This document shows, piece by piece, positions 9,429 to 18,300 of a DNA stretch of 64,000 nucleotides. Position numbers and translations under genes: made by a program. The notes beneath the pieces are model-generated. The model saw only the letters and a program-made list of their open reading frames with translations. It made no database searches and was not told the DNA's origin. Within the stretch, counting starts at the first letter, position 1. Each line of letters opens with the position of its first letter. Source of the DNA: Nitrospirillum amazonense (GTDB lineage: Bacteria > Pseudomonadota > Alphaproteobacteria > Azospirillales > Azospirillaceae); NCBI RefSeq assembly GCF_007828035.1, contig NZ_VITV01000003.1, positions 558,001 through 622,000 on the forward strand, in the 5' to 3' direction.

Positions 9429-10352
9429 CTATGCCAGCTCCCGTGTCCAGGGTGCCGAACCGGCGGTGAAGCGGTGCGCCAGGAAATCCAGCAGCACCGC
9501 CACCCGGGCGGCGCGCGGACCGCCCGCCGGCGTCACCAGGTTGATGGCCAGGGGTGGCGGTGCCCAGTCGCGGCACGCAACCACCAGGCGGCCATCGCGC
9601 ACCGCCTCCCACGCCAGAAAATCCGGCTGCATGGCCACCCCCAGCCCAGCCAGCAGCGCGTCCTGCAGCGCGTCGGCGTTGGTCGCGCTCAATGGCCCCT
9701 TGACCCGCACCAATTCCTCCGTGCCATCCACATGGACGAAGCGCCACGTCTCCCCCGTCGCCAGATAGCTGTAGACCAGGCAGGCGTGATCCTTCAGGTC
9801 GCGTGGCCGGACGGGCATGCCGCGGCGGGCGAAATAGCTGGGCGCCCCGACCACCCATCGTCGCACGGGGCAAAGACGCCGGGTCATGAGGCTGGAGTCG
9901 GTCAGCTCGGCGATACGCAGCGCCACGTCCACCCCTCCGGCCACCAGATCGACCAGCCGATCATCCAGCTGCAAGTCTACCGTGACGTCGGGGTAGGCCG
10001 TCAGGAAATCCGGCAGGGCCGGGGCCACATGGCGCACGCCGAAGGACATGGGGGCGGCCAGGCGCACGCGGCCATGCGGCTGGCTGGACTTGGCCTGGGC
10101 CTCCGCCTCCACGGCCTCCCCCTCCGCCAGGATCTGCGCCGCGCGCACTGCCAGCACCCGCCCCGTTTCGGTCAGCGAGAACCGGCGGGAGGTGCGGTGG
10201 ATCAGCCGTTCGCCCAGCCGTTCCTCCAGCCGCTTCATGACCTTGGAGACCGTGGCGTTGGAGACGCCGAAATCACTGGCGGCGGCAGCGAAGGACCCGG
10301 TTTCCGCCACCTTGGCGAAAATGGCCCAGGCCTCAAGGTCGGGGATGGGCAT
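9429..10352 (-). CDS. LysR family transcriptional regulator
   Basis: A 307-residue LysR-type regulator. The N-terminal helix-turn-helix spans roughly residues 15-60 (ETGSFAAAASDFGVSNATVS, then KRLEERLGERLIHRTSR), followed by a periplasmic-binding-protein-like effector domain with the family segment GRVRLAAPMSFG. It is divergent from the pirin gene, the usual geometry for LysR control of a neighbour, so the pirin at 10499 is the likely target. The effector is not predictable. Confidence 0.92.
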   Translation of the reverse strand: MPIPDLEAWAIFAKVAETGSFAAAASDFGVSNATVSKVMKRLEERLGERLIHRTSRRFSLTETGRVLAVRAAQILAEGEAVEAEAQAKSSQPHGRVRLAAPMSFGVRHVAPALPDFLTAYPDVTVDLQLDDRLVDLVAGGVDVALRIAELTDSSLMTRRLCPVRRWVVGAPSYFARRGMPVRPRDLKDHACLVYSYLATGETWRFVHVDGTEELVRVKGPLSATNADALQDALLAGLGVAMQPDFLAWEAVRDGRLVVACRDWAPPPLAINLVTPAGGPRAARVAVLLDFLAHRFTAGSAPWTRELA

Positions 10353-10498
10353 GGGGACTCTCCGGTGTCATGGCGTCAAAAATGGAAATGATGAAGTTCC
10401 ATAGTTTCTATTTTCGCCAGCGTCAACCAGGGCCATCTTAGGTCCTGTCAGCGGCGCCCACCGACGCCGCGCCAAGGATGAAAGCAAGGAGCTTTGTC

Positions 10499-11197
10499 AT
10501 GATTGAACGTCGTCCGTTCGCCAAGCTGGGTGGCGCCAACCATGGTTGGCTGAAGGCCAAGCACCATTTCTCGTTCGCCAGCTACTACGACCCGTCCAAC
10601 ATGGGCTGGGGCAGCCTGCGGGTCTGGAACGATGACGAGATCGCGCCCAAGTCCGGCTTCCCGCCGCACCCGCATGCCGACATGGAGATCATCACCTATG
10701 TCCGCGACGGCGCCATCACCCACCAGGACAGCCAGGGCAACGAAGGCCGCACCGAGGCCGGCGACGTGCAGGTGATGTCGGCCGGTTCCGGTATCCGCCA
10801 CGCCGAGTACAACCTGGAGAACGAAACCACCCGCATCTTCCAGATCTGGATCCAGCCGGAAACGCGGGGCGGCACGCCCTCCTGGGGCGCCAAGCCCTTC
10901 CCCAAGGCCGACCGGTCCGGCAAATTCGTCACCCTGGCCAGCGGCTTCACCGGCGATGAGGGCGCCCTGCCGATCCGCGCCAAGGCCCGGGTCATGGGCG
11001 CCACGGTGAAGGCGGGCGAGCGGGTGACCCTGACCGTCGACCCCAGCCGCCATGTCTACCTGGTTCCGGCCACGGGCGTGGTGGAAATCGACGGCGTCCG
11101 TATCGAGGCCCGTGATGGCGCCGCCATCACCGACCAGGCCACGGTCGAGGTGGTGGCTGTCGAAGACGCCGAGGTGGTGCTGGTTGACGCCGCCTGA
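10499..11197 (+). CDS. Pirin family protein
   Basis: A bicupin of the pirin/YhaK type, 232 residues from the ATG at 10499. The N-terminal cupin holds the metal-binding pattern HPHADMEIITYV and later HAEYNLEN, as in quercetinase-like pirins. The start MIERRPFAKLGGANHGWL is typical of the family and has GGAG eight bases before it. A second in-frame ATG at 10478 is less likely. In the divergent pair with LysR it may answer to oxidative or electrophile stress, but the substrate is unknown. Confidence 0.9.
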   Translation: MIERRPFAKLGGANHGWLKAKHHFSFASYYDPSNMGWGSLRVWNDDEIAPKSGFPPHPHADMEIITYVRDGAITHQDSQGNEGRTEAGDVQVMSAGSGIRHAEYNLENETTRIFQIWIQPETRGGTPSWGAKPFPKADRSGKFVTLASGFTGDEGALPIRAKARVMGATVKAGERVTLTVDPSRHVYLVPATGVVEIDGVRIEARDGAAITDQATVEVVAVEDAEVVLVDAA

Positions 11198-11205
11198 CGA
11201 ATACC

Positions 11206-11229
11206 GGGGCGCCGCCGCGGCGGCGCCCC
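11206..11229 (+). terminator. Perfect 24-base GC palindrome after the pirin gene
   Basis: GGGGCGCCGCC is followed by its exact reverse complement with GC at the centre, nine bases after the pirin stop. It would form a very stable hairpin, but no U tract follows, so rho-independent termination is only likely, not shown. Confidence 0.5.
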
Positions 11230-11440
11230 GCCCTTCGGCCCTATATCACCGGCCGAGTACCGGCCCATGGGCTTGGAATGGCGCGGCAAGGACCTAAATG
11301 CTTGATGCTGGCCGCCAATACCGGCGGTTCCTGGCGATCGTCGCGCAACCGTTCAAGACGGGGGCAACCCTACAAGACAGGAGCGAAACGGGCTGTTACG
11401 CCCCACGCATCCTTACGATCCACGACGGGAGTTCCGACCC

Positions 11441-11902
11441 ATGAGCACCAAGCCGAATTTCCAAGGCGTCCCGGGCGCGCTGACGCCGCTGCTGGCCGAC
11501 ATGTTCGCCCTGTACCTGAAGACCAAGAATTTCCACTGGCACATCTCCGGCCCGCATTTTCGCGAATACCATCTGCTGTTGGACGCGCAGGCGGCGGAGA
11601 TTTTCGCCACCACCGACGCCATTGCCGAGCGCGTGCGCAAGGTGGGCGGCACCACCCTGAAGTCCATCGGGCAAATCGCCAAGCTGCAGCGCATCAAGGA
11701 CAACGATGCCGATAAGGTGGGCGCCCTGGACATGCTGCGCGAGCTGCACGAGGACAACGTCACCCTGGCCGGCATGCTGCGCGAAGCGCACGAGGTCTGC
11801 GACGAGGCGGGCGACGTCGCCTCCGCCAGCCTGCTGGAGAACTGGATCGACGAGGCGGAAGAACGCGCCTGGTTCCTGAACCAGACCATCGCCAAGGACT
11901 GA
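11441..11902 (+). CDS. dps: Dps family DNA-binding ferritin-like protein
   Basis: A mini-ferritin of 153 residues that oxidises and stores iron with hydrogen peroxide and protects DNA during stress. The ferroxidase-site pattern KTKNFHWHISGPHF and LLDAQAAEIFATTDAIAERVR are the family signatures, with the His, Asp and Glu ligands present. There is no long Lys-rich tail, so strong DNA binding is not certain. The ATG follows CGGGAG. The pirin and a chloroperoxidase-like gene nearby suggest a local oxidative-stress theme. Confidence 0.93.
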   Translation: MSTKPNFQGVPGALTPLLADMFALYLKTKNFHWHISGPHFREYHLLLDAQAAEIFATTDAIAERVRKVGGTTLKSIGQIAKLQRIKDNDADKVGALDMLRELHEDNVTLAGMLREAHEVCDEAGDVASASLLENWIDEAEERAWFLNQTIAKD

Positions 11903-12076
11903 TCCCCTTGTTCCGGCCCGCTTTTCTTTCGGCCGGTTCATCATTTCAGCGCACAAACCGCCAAATCGCGTTCAACCCTGCAAGTCACCGGCCCCCGGTC
12001 GCCCCTACCTTGGGCGCCGTCGGGGGCCGGGTCCCGGTTCCGGACACACCCCGGACATACCAGGAACAGCAGGGTC

Positions 12077-13144
12077 ATGACTCTGAACAACGACATCCAC
12101 CCATCCCCAGCCGGCGACGACCAGCCGGCCGCCTCTAGCCTGGGCGTCACCGGGGGCGGGCCGGGCACGGGTCGCCGCGCCGTGTTGATGGGCGGCGGCG
12201 CCATCGCCGCCCTCGCCATGCTGCCCACTGGCGCCGCAACGGCCCTTGCCGCCCCCACCGAAACCGTTTCCCCCGCCACCGGCCCGCATATGGCCGACAA
12301 AGGAACCCATGCCATGAGCTTCATCACCACCAAGGACGGCGTCCAGATCTTCTACAAGGACTGGGGCCCCAAGACGGCGCAGCCGATCGTCTTCCATCAC
12401 GGCTGGCCGCTGAGCGCCGATGACTGGGACAACCAGATGATGTTCTTCCTGGCGCATGGCTACCGGGTCATCGCCCATGACCGCCGCGGCCACGGCCGGT
12501 CCACCCAGACCGACACCGGCAACGAGATGGACACCTACGCGGCCGACGTCATCGCCCTGGCCGCGGCACTGGATCTGAAGAACGCCATCCACGTCGGCCA
12601 TTCGACCGGCGGCGGCGAGGTGGCGCACTATGTCGCCCGCGCCGAAAAGGGCCGCGTGGCCAAGGCCGTGCTGGTCGGCGCGGTGCCGCCCATCATGGTG
12701 AAGTCCGACAAGAATCCGGGCGGCCTGCCGCTGGAGGTGTTCGACGGCTTCCGCACCCAGCTGGTGGCCAACCGCGCCCAGTTCTACCGCGACATCCCGG
12801 CGGGCCCCTTCTACGGCTTCAATCGCGCCGGCGCCAAGGTGTCGGAAGGCGTGATCGACAATTGGTGGCGCCAGGGCATGATGGGCGGCATCAAGGCCCA
12901 TTACGACTGCATCAAGGCCTTCTCGGAAACCGACTTCACCGAGGATCTGAAGAAGATCGACGTGCCCGTGCTGATCATGCACGGTGACGACGACCAGATC
13001 GTGCCGATCGCGGACTCCGCGCACCTGGCCATCAAGCTGGTGAAGAACGGCACCCTGAAGGTCTACAAGGGCCTGCCGCACGGCATGGCCACGACCCACG
13101 CCGACACCATCAACGCCGACCTGCTGGCGTTCGTTAAGGGCTGA
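12077..13144 (+). CDS. Tat-exported non-heme chloroperoxidase/esterase-like alpha/beta hydrolase
   Basis: An alpha/beta hydrolase of the non-heme chloroperoxidase (arylesterase) family. The mature part begins near residue 80 ([18 protein letters not shown]) and contains [12 protein letters not shown], the nucleophile Ser in GHSTGG, the acid in [10 protein letters not shown] and the catalytic His of GLPHGM. An 80-residue extension carries [10 protein letters not shown] and a hydrophobic stretch ending in an Ala-rich cleavage region, a twin-arginine signal. An internal ATG at 12314 behind AAAGGA could give a cytoplasmic form. It overlaps the convergent regulator gene by 11 bases. Confidence 0.87.
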   Translation: MTLNNDIHPSPAGDDQPAASSLGVTGGGPGTGRRAVLMGGGAIAALAMLPTGAATALAAPTETVSPATGPHMADKGTHAMSFITTKDGVQIFYKDWGPKTAQPIVFHHGWPLSADDWDNQMMFFLAHGYRVIAHDRRGHGRSTQTDTGNEMDTYAADVIALAAALDLKNAIHVGHSTGGGEVAHYVARAEKGRVAKAVLVGAVPPIMVKSDKNPGGLPLEVFDGFRTQLVANRAQFYRDIPAGPFYGFNRAGAKVSEGVIDNWWRQGMMGGIKAHYDCIKAFSETDFTEDLKKIDVPVLIMHGDDDQIVPIADSAHLAIKLVKNGTLKVYKGLPHGMATTHADTINADLLAFVKG

Positions 13145-14033
13145 GCGGCTTTGTGAACGGCCTGGGAAGGGGGGTGCGCTCCATGGCGTGCTCCCCTATA
13201 CCCGTGTCGCTGTCCGCCGCCGCCGGGCGCGCCAGATAGACCATCAGCGACGCCCCCGGCATGGATGGCAGCGACAGAGGCACGAAGTCGTACTCCTGCC
13301 GGCCCCGTAGCGGATGGTCTAGCCATTTGCGCCCCGCGCACAGGGCGCGCACCTCCTGCCCCGGCCACACCCGGCGGAAGGTGTCGCTGGCCGCCAGCAG
13401 ATCGTCGATCAGGGTTCGGAATCGCGGATCATTGGCATGGGCGGCGCTTTGTCCCCGAAAGATGGAGGCCAGCGCGCGGGCGGTGGCGTTCCAATCCGAC
13501 CGTTCCTCCGGAGAGGGGGAGCGCGTGAAGTAGCGCCACAGCATGTTGCGCGCATAGGCTGGCGCCTCGGCGTCGAAACGGAACAGGTCCGCCGCTCCCT
13601 GGTTCCAGGCCAGCACGTCCCAACGCGCATCCACGATGTAGGCCGGATCCGGTTCGAGACGGCGTAACAACACCAATGACTGCGCGTCCACCCCGTCGCC
13701 CGTGCCCTCCAGCCGCGCCGGGGGCCGGCGGCCGGCCAGGGTGAACAAATGGTCCCGTTCCACCGCCGTCAGGCGCAGGGCGCGCGCCAGGTTGGCCAAT
13801 ACCTGGTCGGACGGACGGACGTCTCGCCCCTGCTCCAGCGCCGTATACCAGGCGGTGCCTATGTCAGCCAGCTGCGCCACCTCCTCCCGCCGCAGGCCGG
13901 GAGTGCGCCGCCGCCGGCCCACAGGCAGGCCGACCGAGGCCGGGTCGAGATGCCGACGCCGGTCACGCAGAAACGCGGCGAACGCCCGGTTACCGCCGTC
14001 TACGGAAACACCTGCGGGTAGGGGGCTGTCCAT
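13134..14033 (-). CDS. XRE-type regulator with MmyB-like domain
   Basis: A 299-residue regulator. Residues about 15-90 hold a helix-turn-helix with the family hallmark [20 protein letters not shown], then [12 protein letters not shown]-like text. The C-terminal region ([17 protein letters not shown], then [11 protein letters not shown]) matches the MmyB ligand-binding domain that binds fatty-acid-like molecules. In relatives it commonly represses an adjacent divergent SDR gene; here the carbonyl-reductase-like SDR at 14156 is divergent from it, which supports that assignment. Confidence 0.92.
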   Translation of the reverse strand: MDSPLPAGVSVDGGNRAFAAFLRDRRRHLDPASVGLPVGRRRRTPGLRREEVAQLADIGTAWYTALEQGRDVRPSDQVLANLARALRLTAVERDHLFTLAGRRPPARLEGTGDGVDAQSLVLLRRLEPDPAYIVDARWDVLAWNQGAADLFRFDAEAPAYARNMLWRYFTRSPSPEERSDWNATARALASIFRGQSAAHANDPRFRTLIDDLLAASDTFRRVWPGQEVRALCAGRKWLDHPLRGRQEYDFVPLSLPSMPGASLMVYLARPAAADSDTGIGEHAMERTPLPRPFTKPLSP

Positions 14034-14155
14034 AGCCTGATAGTCCCAATAGTAGGATAACTGGATTCTTCTTATAGGATACAGCGCTGGTCATTCTTTG
14101 GTCCAGACCGGCCACGCACAGGCGCCGTGGGCCGTTTCCTGACCGGAGAATGATC

Positions 14156-14914
14156 ATGACAAATCCCCTCCCCATCGATTCGCGTGTGGCCCTCATTACC
14201 GGCGCCAACAAAGGCATCGGGCTGGAGATCGCGCGGGGCTTGGGGCGGCACGGAATTACCGTGTTGCTGGGCTGTCGGAACGAGGCGCTGGGCCGCGATG
14301 CCGCCGGCCAGTTGACCCAGGAAGGCCTGCACGCCCACGCCCTGACCCTGGACGTGACCGATCCGGCCTCTATCCTGGATGCAGCGGCGCGCATCCAGCA
14401 GCGCTTCGGCCGGCTGGACATCCTGGTGAACAACGCGGGCATCGCCGCGCGGGAAGAGGCTGATGCCGCGCGCGAAGGCAAGCCCCTGGTGGACGTGGAA
14501 GTGATGCGCCGCGTTTATGAAACCAACGTCTTCGGCCCCGTCGCCGTTACCCAGGCACTGCTGCCGCTGCTGCGCCAAGCGCCTGCCGGCCGCATCGTCA
14601 ACGTTTCCAGCGGCCTGGGCTCGCTAACCAATATGAGCGACCCCCGGCATCCCTACGCCGGGCTGGCCGTCCCGGCCTACGCGTCGTCCAAGGCGGCGCT
14701 GAACGGCGTCACAGCGCAGCTGGCCAAGGCGCTGAAGGACACGCCCATCAAGGTGAACAGCGCCTGCCCCGGCCACTGCGCCACCGACCTCAACCGTCAC
14801 AGTGGGCCGCGGACGCCCGCGCAAGGGGCGGCGACGCCCATCCGCCTGGCGCTGCTGCCGGACGACGGGCCGACCGGCGGCTTTTTCAACGACGAAGGCG
14901 CCCTGCCGTGGTGA
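14156..14914 (+). CDS. SDR family oxidoreductase (carbonyl reductase-like)
   Basis: A short-chain dehydrogenase of about 252 residues: TGANKGIG at the coenzyme site, NNAGIA, Ser in NVSSGLGS, and YASSK with the catalytic pair. The combination TGANKGIGLE and an insertion before the catalytic Tyr (TNMSDPRHPYAG) recall the NADPH-dependent carbonyl reductase group. The ATG at 14156 has GGAGA at a good distance; an ATG at 14150 is too close to it. It is divergent from the MmyB-type regulator. Substrate unknown. Confidence 0.9.
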   Translation: MTNPLPIDSRVALITGANKGIGLEIARGLGRHGITVLLGCRNEALGRDAAGQLTQEGLHAHALTLDVTDPASILDAAARIQQRFGRLDILVNNAGIAAREEADAAREGKPLVDVEVMRRVYETNVFGPVAVTQALLPLLRQAPAGRIVNVSSGLGSLTNMSDPRHPYAGLAVPAYASSKAALNGVTAQLAKALKDTPIKVNSACPGHCATDLNRHSGPRTPAQGAATPIRLALLPDDGPTGGFFNDEGALPW

Positions 14915-14931
14915 CAGGGTAACATGCTAAT

Positions 14932-14960
14932 GGACTGGCGGGCGATGATCCCGCCGGTCC
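14932..14960. terminator. Hairpin between convergent SDR and beta-helix genes
   Basis: Arms GGACTGGCGGG and CCCGCCGGTCC (one G-U pair) enclose a 7-base loop between two converging genes, the place for a bidirectional terminator. There is no U tract on either side. Confidence 0.5.
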
Positions 14961-14991
14961 ATGCGGCTTAACCGGAATCCGGCTACGTGGA

Positions 14992-16215
14992 TCAGCCGGA
15001 GGTCATCGTGGTCTTCAAATTCAGCGCGCCGACAGGGGACGTGCCGTAGCAATTCTCCGCCGCCCAGGTGCAGCCGGCGCCGTTGACCATGTCGAAGCCG
15101 CCGCCCGACTGCCGCATCAGCACGTGGCCGGCGGCGTTGCCGTTCACCTGCGCCAGCCGCGATTTGCCGGTAGTTGCCATGGCCCCGCCGGACGACTGGT
15201 CGCAATTGTCCAGCACCGTCAGGTTGCTGAACCAGCCGCGCACCATGTAGGTGGCCCCGCCGCCCTCATTATAGCCGGTGCAGTTGCGCAACCGCATCTG
15301 CACCAAGCCGTAGACATGGGCGCCATTGGGGTCGCCCGGTGATAGCGAGCGGCAGTTGTTCTCGAAGCCCACCTGCTCGATGGCCGCACCGCTGGAGGTG
15401 CCGTTGTTGTAATAGAAGCCGTAGCTGCCGTTGTCGCGGCAATACCCGCCGAAGATGCGGACATCGGTGGTGCCGCCGTATGTCGAATCAAAATTGGTGG
15501 CCATCATCCCGCACTTGGTGTTCTGGGCGAAGAAGCAGCCCACCACGGTGATGGCGGAGCAAACGCCGCCCTTGGACTGGGCGAAGACAGCGCCGTTCTG
15601 CTTGCAGTCCTGGAAGAAGCAGCCGACCAGCAGGGATTCGAAGACGTTGCCCTCGAACAGCAGGCCGTTCAGGCCCGCGCCCTCGATGCACAAGCCATCC
15701 AAGGTGACGTTGTAGAAGAAATAGGAACTGCCGTAGGCGATGATACGCAGCCCGTTGCCGTCCTTGCCGCTGCCCAGAATCTTCATGGCGCCCAGGATGC
15801 GGAAGTAGCGGACGGTGTTGACCGCCTGCAGGCTCATGATGTCGGTGCCGTTGGTGATGGTCGACACCAGGGTGGCGCCCTGCGCCTGCAATCCCCAGGG
15901 CTTGCCCGCGTCCTGGGTGGATACGAAGGAGATGGTCTTGGCGATGGCGTAGGTGCCGGCCGGCACGATGACCATCAGCCCCTTGGTGGCCGCCGCCGCC
16001 AAGGCCTTGGAAAAGGCGGCGCTGTCGTCCGTGACGCCGTCGCCAACCGCGCCATAGTCATAAATGGTTGGGGTGGCCTTGGCCGTGGTGGTCTGCGCCA
16101 CCTGGACGGCCCCCTCGGCCTCATCAGGGGCCGGTGCGCCCGCGCGCGCGGCGGCCACCGCAGACAAGCCGAAGGGCAGCGCGGCACCGGCCGCGATCAA
16201 ATGTCGGCGATCCAT
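14992..16215 (-). CDS. Tat-exported parallel beta-helix (pectate lyase-like) protein
   Basis: A 407-residue secreted protein. The N-terminus MDRRHLIAAGAALPFGL is a twin-arginine-type signal, with cleavage likely after an Ala-rich stretch. From residue about 50, YDYGAVGDGVTDDSAAFSKA is the start signature of the Pectate_lyase_3/GH28-like parallel beta-helix family, and repeated short Asn/Gly-rich strands follow. Such folds occur in polysaccharide lyases, epimerases and phage tailspikes. It lies about 700 bases from the exopolysaccharide locus, so a role in trimming or modifying a surface polymer is possible. I could not identify catalytic residues. Confidence 0.75.
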   Translation of the reverse strand: MDRRHLIAAGAALPFGLSAVAAARAGAPAPDEAEGAVQVAQTTTAKATPTIYDYGAVGDGVTDDSAAFSKALAAAATKGLMVIVPAGTYAIAKTISFVSTQDAGKPWGLQAQGATLVSTITNGTDIMSLQAVNTVRYFRILGAMKILGSGKDGNGLRIIAYGSSYFFYNVTLDGLCIEGAGLNGLLFEGNVFESLLVGCFFQDCKQNGAVFAQSKGGVCSAITVVGCFFAQNTKCGMMATNFDSTYGGTTDVRIFGGYCRDNGSYGFYYNNGTSSGAAIEQVGFENNCRSLSPGDPNGAHVYGLVQMRLRNCTGYNEGGGATYMVRGWFSNLTVLDNCDQSSGGAMATTGKSRLAQVNGNAAGHVLMRQSGGGFDMVNGAGCTWAAENCYGTSPVGALNLKTTMTSG

Positions 16216-16949
16216 GATTTACCTCGCTGAAGAACAATGTGTTCCGCCACTGTCCCTGTTGAAGCCTGAATTTCCTGGCCGTTTAGGAAGTTCCAGCTTA
16301 AGGAGCGCTAGACCTATGGGGGAAGAGGGTGGCAGCTCTCTTTCGGCGGTGCCGTATCAGAATTCACCGACACGTACAGTCTCGCAAGACCAAAACCGCG
16401 CAAATAGAGGTAGCATTCGGTATACCTCCGACAGCAAATTTCCCGCCATTTTATACCGACTTCATCCACCACTGGAGACATAGGCAGGTTTTCGTCATAT
16501 GCCGCACTGCAATAGACATATGCCACCCGCGCCATGTGACGAAACTGTGTTCGCCGAATGCCCAATAGCAGCCACGCGCCACTGCAGGGCATTGTTCCCC
16601 TGCTTGCAAACGGCACCAATCCGTTTGATAGATTGCCTTTATGTTAAATTGTATGTAATCACCACTTGCTCAATCGGTATCGACCTAACCAAGCAGCTCT
16701 GTCCAACCAGTGCCTTTCGGTAGTGAAGCAAGCGACCGGCCCCACGCCACGGTGATGCCATGATCCCGTGCCAGTAACGGGGACGGATGACTTCTTAACC
16801 ATAAAAAAGGCGGCGGCCCCACTACCGGGGACCACCCGCCTTCGAAGGCAGGCTCCCCGGGAGGGACCACCCCATAGATGCGCGTGACCGGCCCCTTGGC
16901 TTCAGCCGAAGGGCGGGCTGACGGAGGTCGTCCCTTATGGAGGTTTTTT
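16216..16949. other. 734-base intergenic region with AT-rich part and structured leader
   Basis: No convincing gene. The first half (16216-16720) is clearly richer in A and T than the surroundings and should hold the promoter of the beta-helix gene on the minus strand and perhaps one for the lipoprotein gene on the plus strand. The second half (16800-16949) is rich in inverted repeats, including a 12-base palindrome GCCTTCGAAGGC at 16838-16849. A possible minus-strand terminator lies at 16803-16842. Confidence 0.55.
16803..16842 (-). terminator. Rho-independent terminator-like hairpin on the minus strand
   Basis: Read on the minus strand, AAGGCGG pairs with CCGCCTT, an inner CCCC/GGGG extends the stem, and a run of T follows (A run at 16803-16808 on the plus strand). 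This is among the cleaner U-tract terminators in the window. No minus-strand gene ends here, so it may end a small or antisense RNA. Confidence 0.5.
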
Positions 16950-17480
16950 GTGGTGTACGCAAAACTTTGGCATCGGGCAGGCCTGGTAGGGCTGATGCTG
17001 CTGTCGGGCTGCACCGCCTGGTTGCCGCCGTGGGAGCAGGCCAAGCCCGCCCCCCAGAAGATCGCGGTCACCCGACCGGCCCCAACCCGTGCCAAGGCCC
17101 CGGCGGCCCCCGCCACCGGGACGGGTGACACCGCCCGCGTGGCGGCCGCCCGCCGCACCCCCTCCTCCCCCACCCCGTCCCAGACGACACCGGCGGCGGC
17201 CAGCGCCGGCGCCATGGCGTCGTCCGATATCGACCTGGTGGGTATGGACGAATCCCAGTTACAGGCCCTGATGGGTCCCCCCTCCTCGCAGCAGGACTTG
17301 TCCCCGGGGAAGGAATGGCTTTACCGCCACGGGACTTGCACCGTCGACCTGACACTGTACCCCGACATCAAGACGCAGGCTTACCGCGTCCTAAGCTATG
17401 AGGTGACAAGTGACAATGACACCGTCGACCGCAAACGCTACTGCCTGGCCGACCTCCGGTCCGTGGCTCAAGCCAAATGA
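16950..17480 (+). CDS. Putative outer-membrane lipoprotein
   Basis: A small lipoprotein of unknown function. From the GTG at 16950 (GGAGG six bases upstream) the product begins with a short basic segment, a hydrophobic stretch and the lipobox LLSGC, so the mature protein would start at that Cys. A Pro/Ala/Thr-rich linker follows, then a compact C-terminal domain (LVGMDESQLQALMGPPSS, then KEWLYRHGTCTVDLTLYPD) with two Cys that recalls SmpA/BamE-like small lipoprotein domains. The reading frame is open further upstream to an ATG at 16878, but that start would bury the signal. Its 3' end overlaps the response regulator gene by about 65 bases. Confidence 0.75.
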   Translation: MVYAKLWHRAGLVGLMLLSGCTAWLPPWEQAKPAPQKIAVTRPAPTRAKAPAAPATGTGDTARVAAARRTPSSPTPSQTTPAAASAGAMASSDIDLVGMDESQLQALMGPPSSQQDLSPGKEWLYRHGTCTVDLTLYPDIKTQAYRVLSYEVTSDNDTVDRKRYCLADLRSVAQAK

Positions 17481-18300
17481 CGTCCTGCCGGCCGTGCCGG
17501 CCCGCGTGGTCCTTGTCGACGATGACGAGGCGTTTCGCGAGGCGGCCACGGGCGAACTGGAGGACCTGGGCTTCACCGTCACCGGCTTCGCCGACGCGAA
17601 GTCGCTGATCAACTACCTGACCAGCCCCGACGGTTCGGGCCTGGATGACGGCGCCGCCGACATTCTGGTCATCGACTGGTGCCTGGAGCGCACGCTGGGC
17701 ATTGACCTGCTGCCCGACCTGCGGCGACGCGGCTGCCGCATCCCGGTCATCTTCCTGACCGGCATGTCCATGCCCGCCAACGAGACGCTGGCCCTGGACC
17801 GCGGCGCCGTTGATTTCATCGACAAGACCCGCGGCATGTCTGTTCTGGCCCGCCGCATCCGCCTGATTTTGCAGCCGCCCGCGGCGGCCGTTCCTACCCC
17901 TGCGGCTAAGTCGGGGGATGAGATCGTCTGCGGCAAGCTTACCCTTAAGCCTAAGGTCAACCGAGCCTTTTGGCAGGGTCGCGACGTGATGCTTACGGTT
18001 ACCGAATTTAGTATCGTCGAGTTCATGGTGGCCAATTTGGGCGAGCACGTCACCTACCGGGCCATTTACGACCGCGTGCATTGGAGCGGGTTCGTCGCCG
18101 GCAGCGGCGAGGATGGCTTCCGGACCAACGTGCGCTCGTCGATCAAGCGGATCCGGAGCAAGTTCAATGCTATCGATCGTGGCTTTGCGGAAATTGAGAA
18201 TTTCGCGGCCTTCGGCTACCGATGGCGTGACCCGGCAACCGTCGATGCCGCGGCGTCTGAGGTGGGCCGCCCGCAGGATATCCGGATCACTCACGGTTAG
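17416..18300 (+). CDS. Response regulator, OmpR/ChvI-like
   Basis: A regulator of about 294 residues: an N-terminal receiver (acidic DDDE, phospho-acceptor Asp in LVIDWCLER, Thr of LTGMS, Lys of IDKTRG) and a C-terminal winged helix (LTVTEFSIVEFMV, then GFRTNVRSSIKRIRSKF and AAFGYRW). The next gene is its histidine kinase. The pair resembles ChvG/ChvI-type systems, which control exopolysaccharide in rhizobia, and here it heads the polysaccharide locus. The start is uncertain: ATG at 17416 or GTG at 17410. Both overlap the lipoprotein gene. Confidence 0.85.
   Translation: MTPSTANATAWPTSGPWLKPNDVLPAVPARVVLVDDDEAFREAATGELEDLGFTVTGFADAKSLINYLTSPDGSGLDDGAADILVIDWCLERTLGIDLLPDLRRRGCRIPVIFLTGMSMPANETLALDRGAVDFIDKTRGMSVLARRIRLILQPPAAAVPTPAAKSGDEIVCGKLTLKPKVNRAFWQGRDVMLTVTEFSIVEFMVANLGEHVTYRAIYDRVHWSGFVAGSGEDGFRTNVRSSIKRIRSKFNAIDRGFAEIENFAAFGYRWRDPATVDAAASEVGRPQDIRITHG

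Noticed and set aside
16314-16619. A 101-codon frame in the AT-rich gap
   Set aside because: There is no ribosome site, no domain, and the Cys/Arg-rich text looks random. The region reads better as promoter DNA.
16800-16949. A known riboswitch before the lipoprotein gene
   Set aside because: I could not match the folded stretch to cobalamin, c-di-GMP, SAM, glycine or TPP core sequences. It is kept only as an unclassified structured region.
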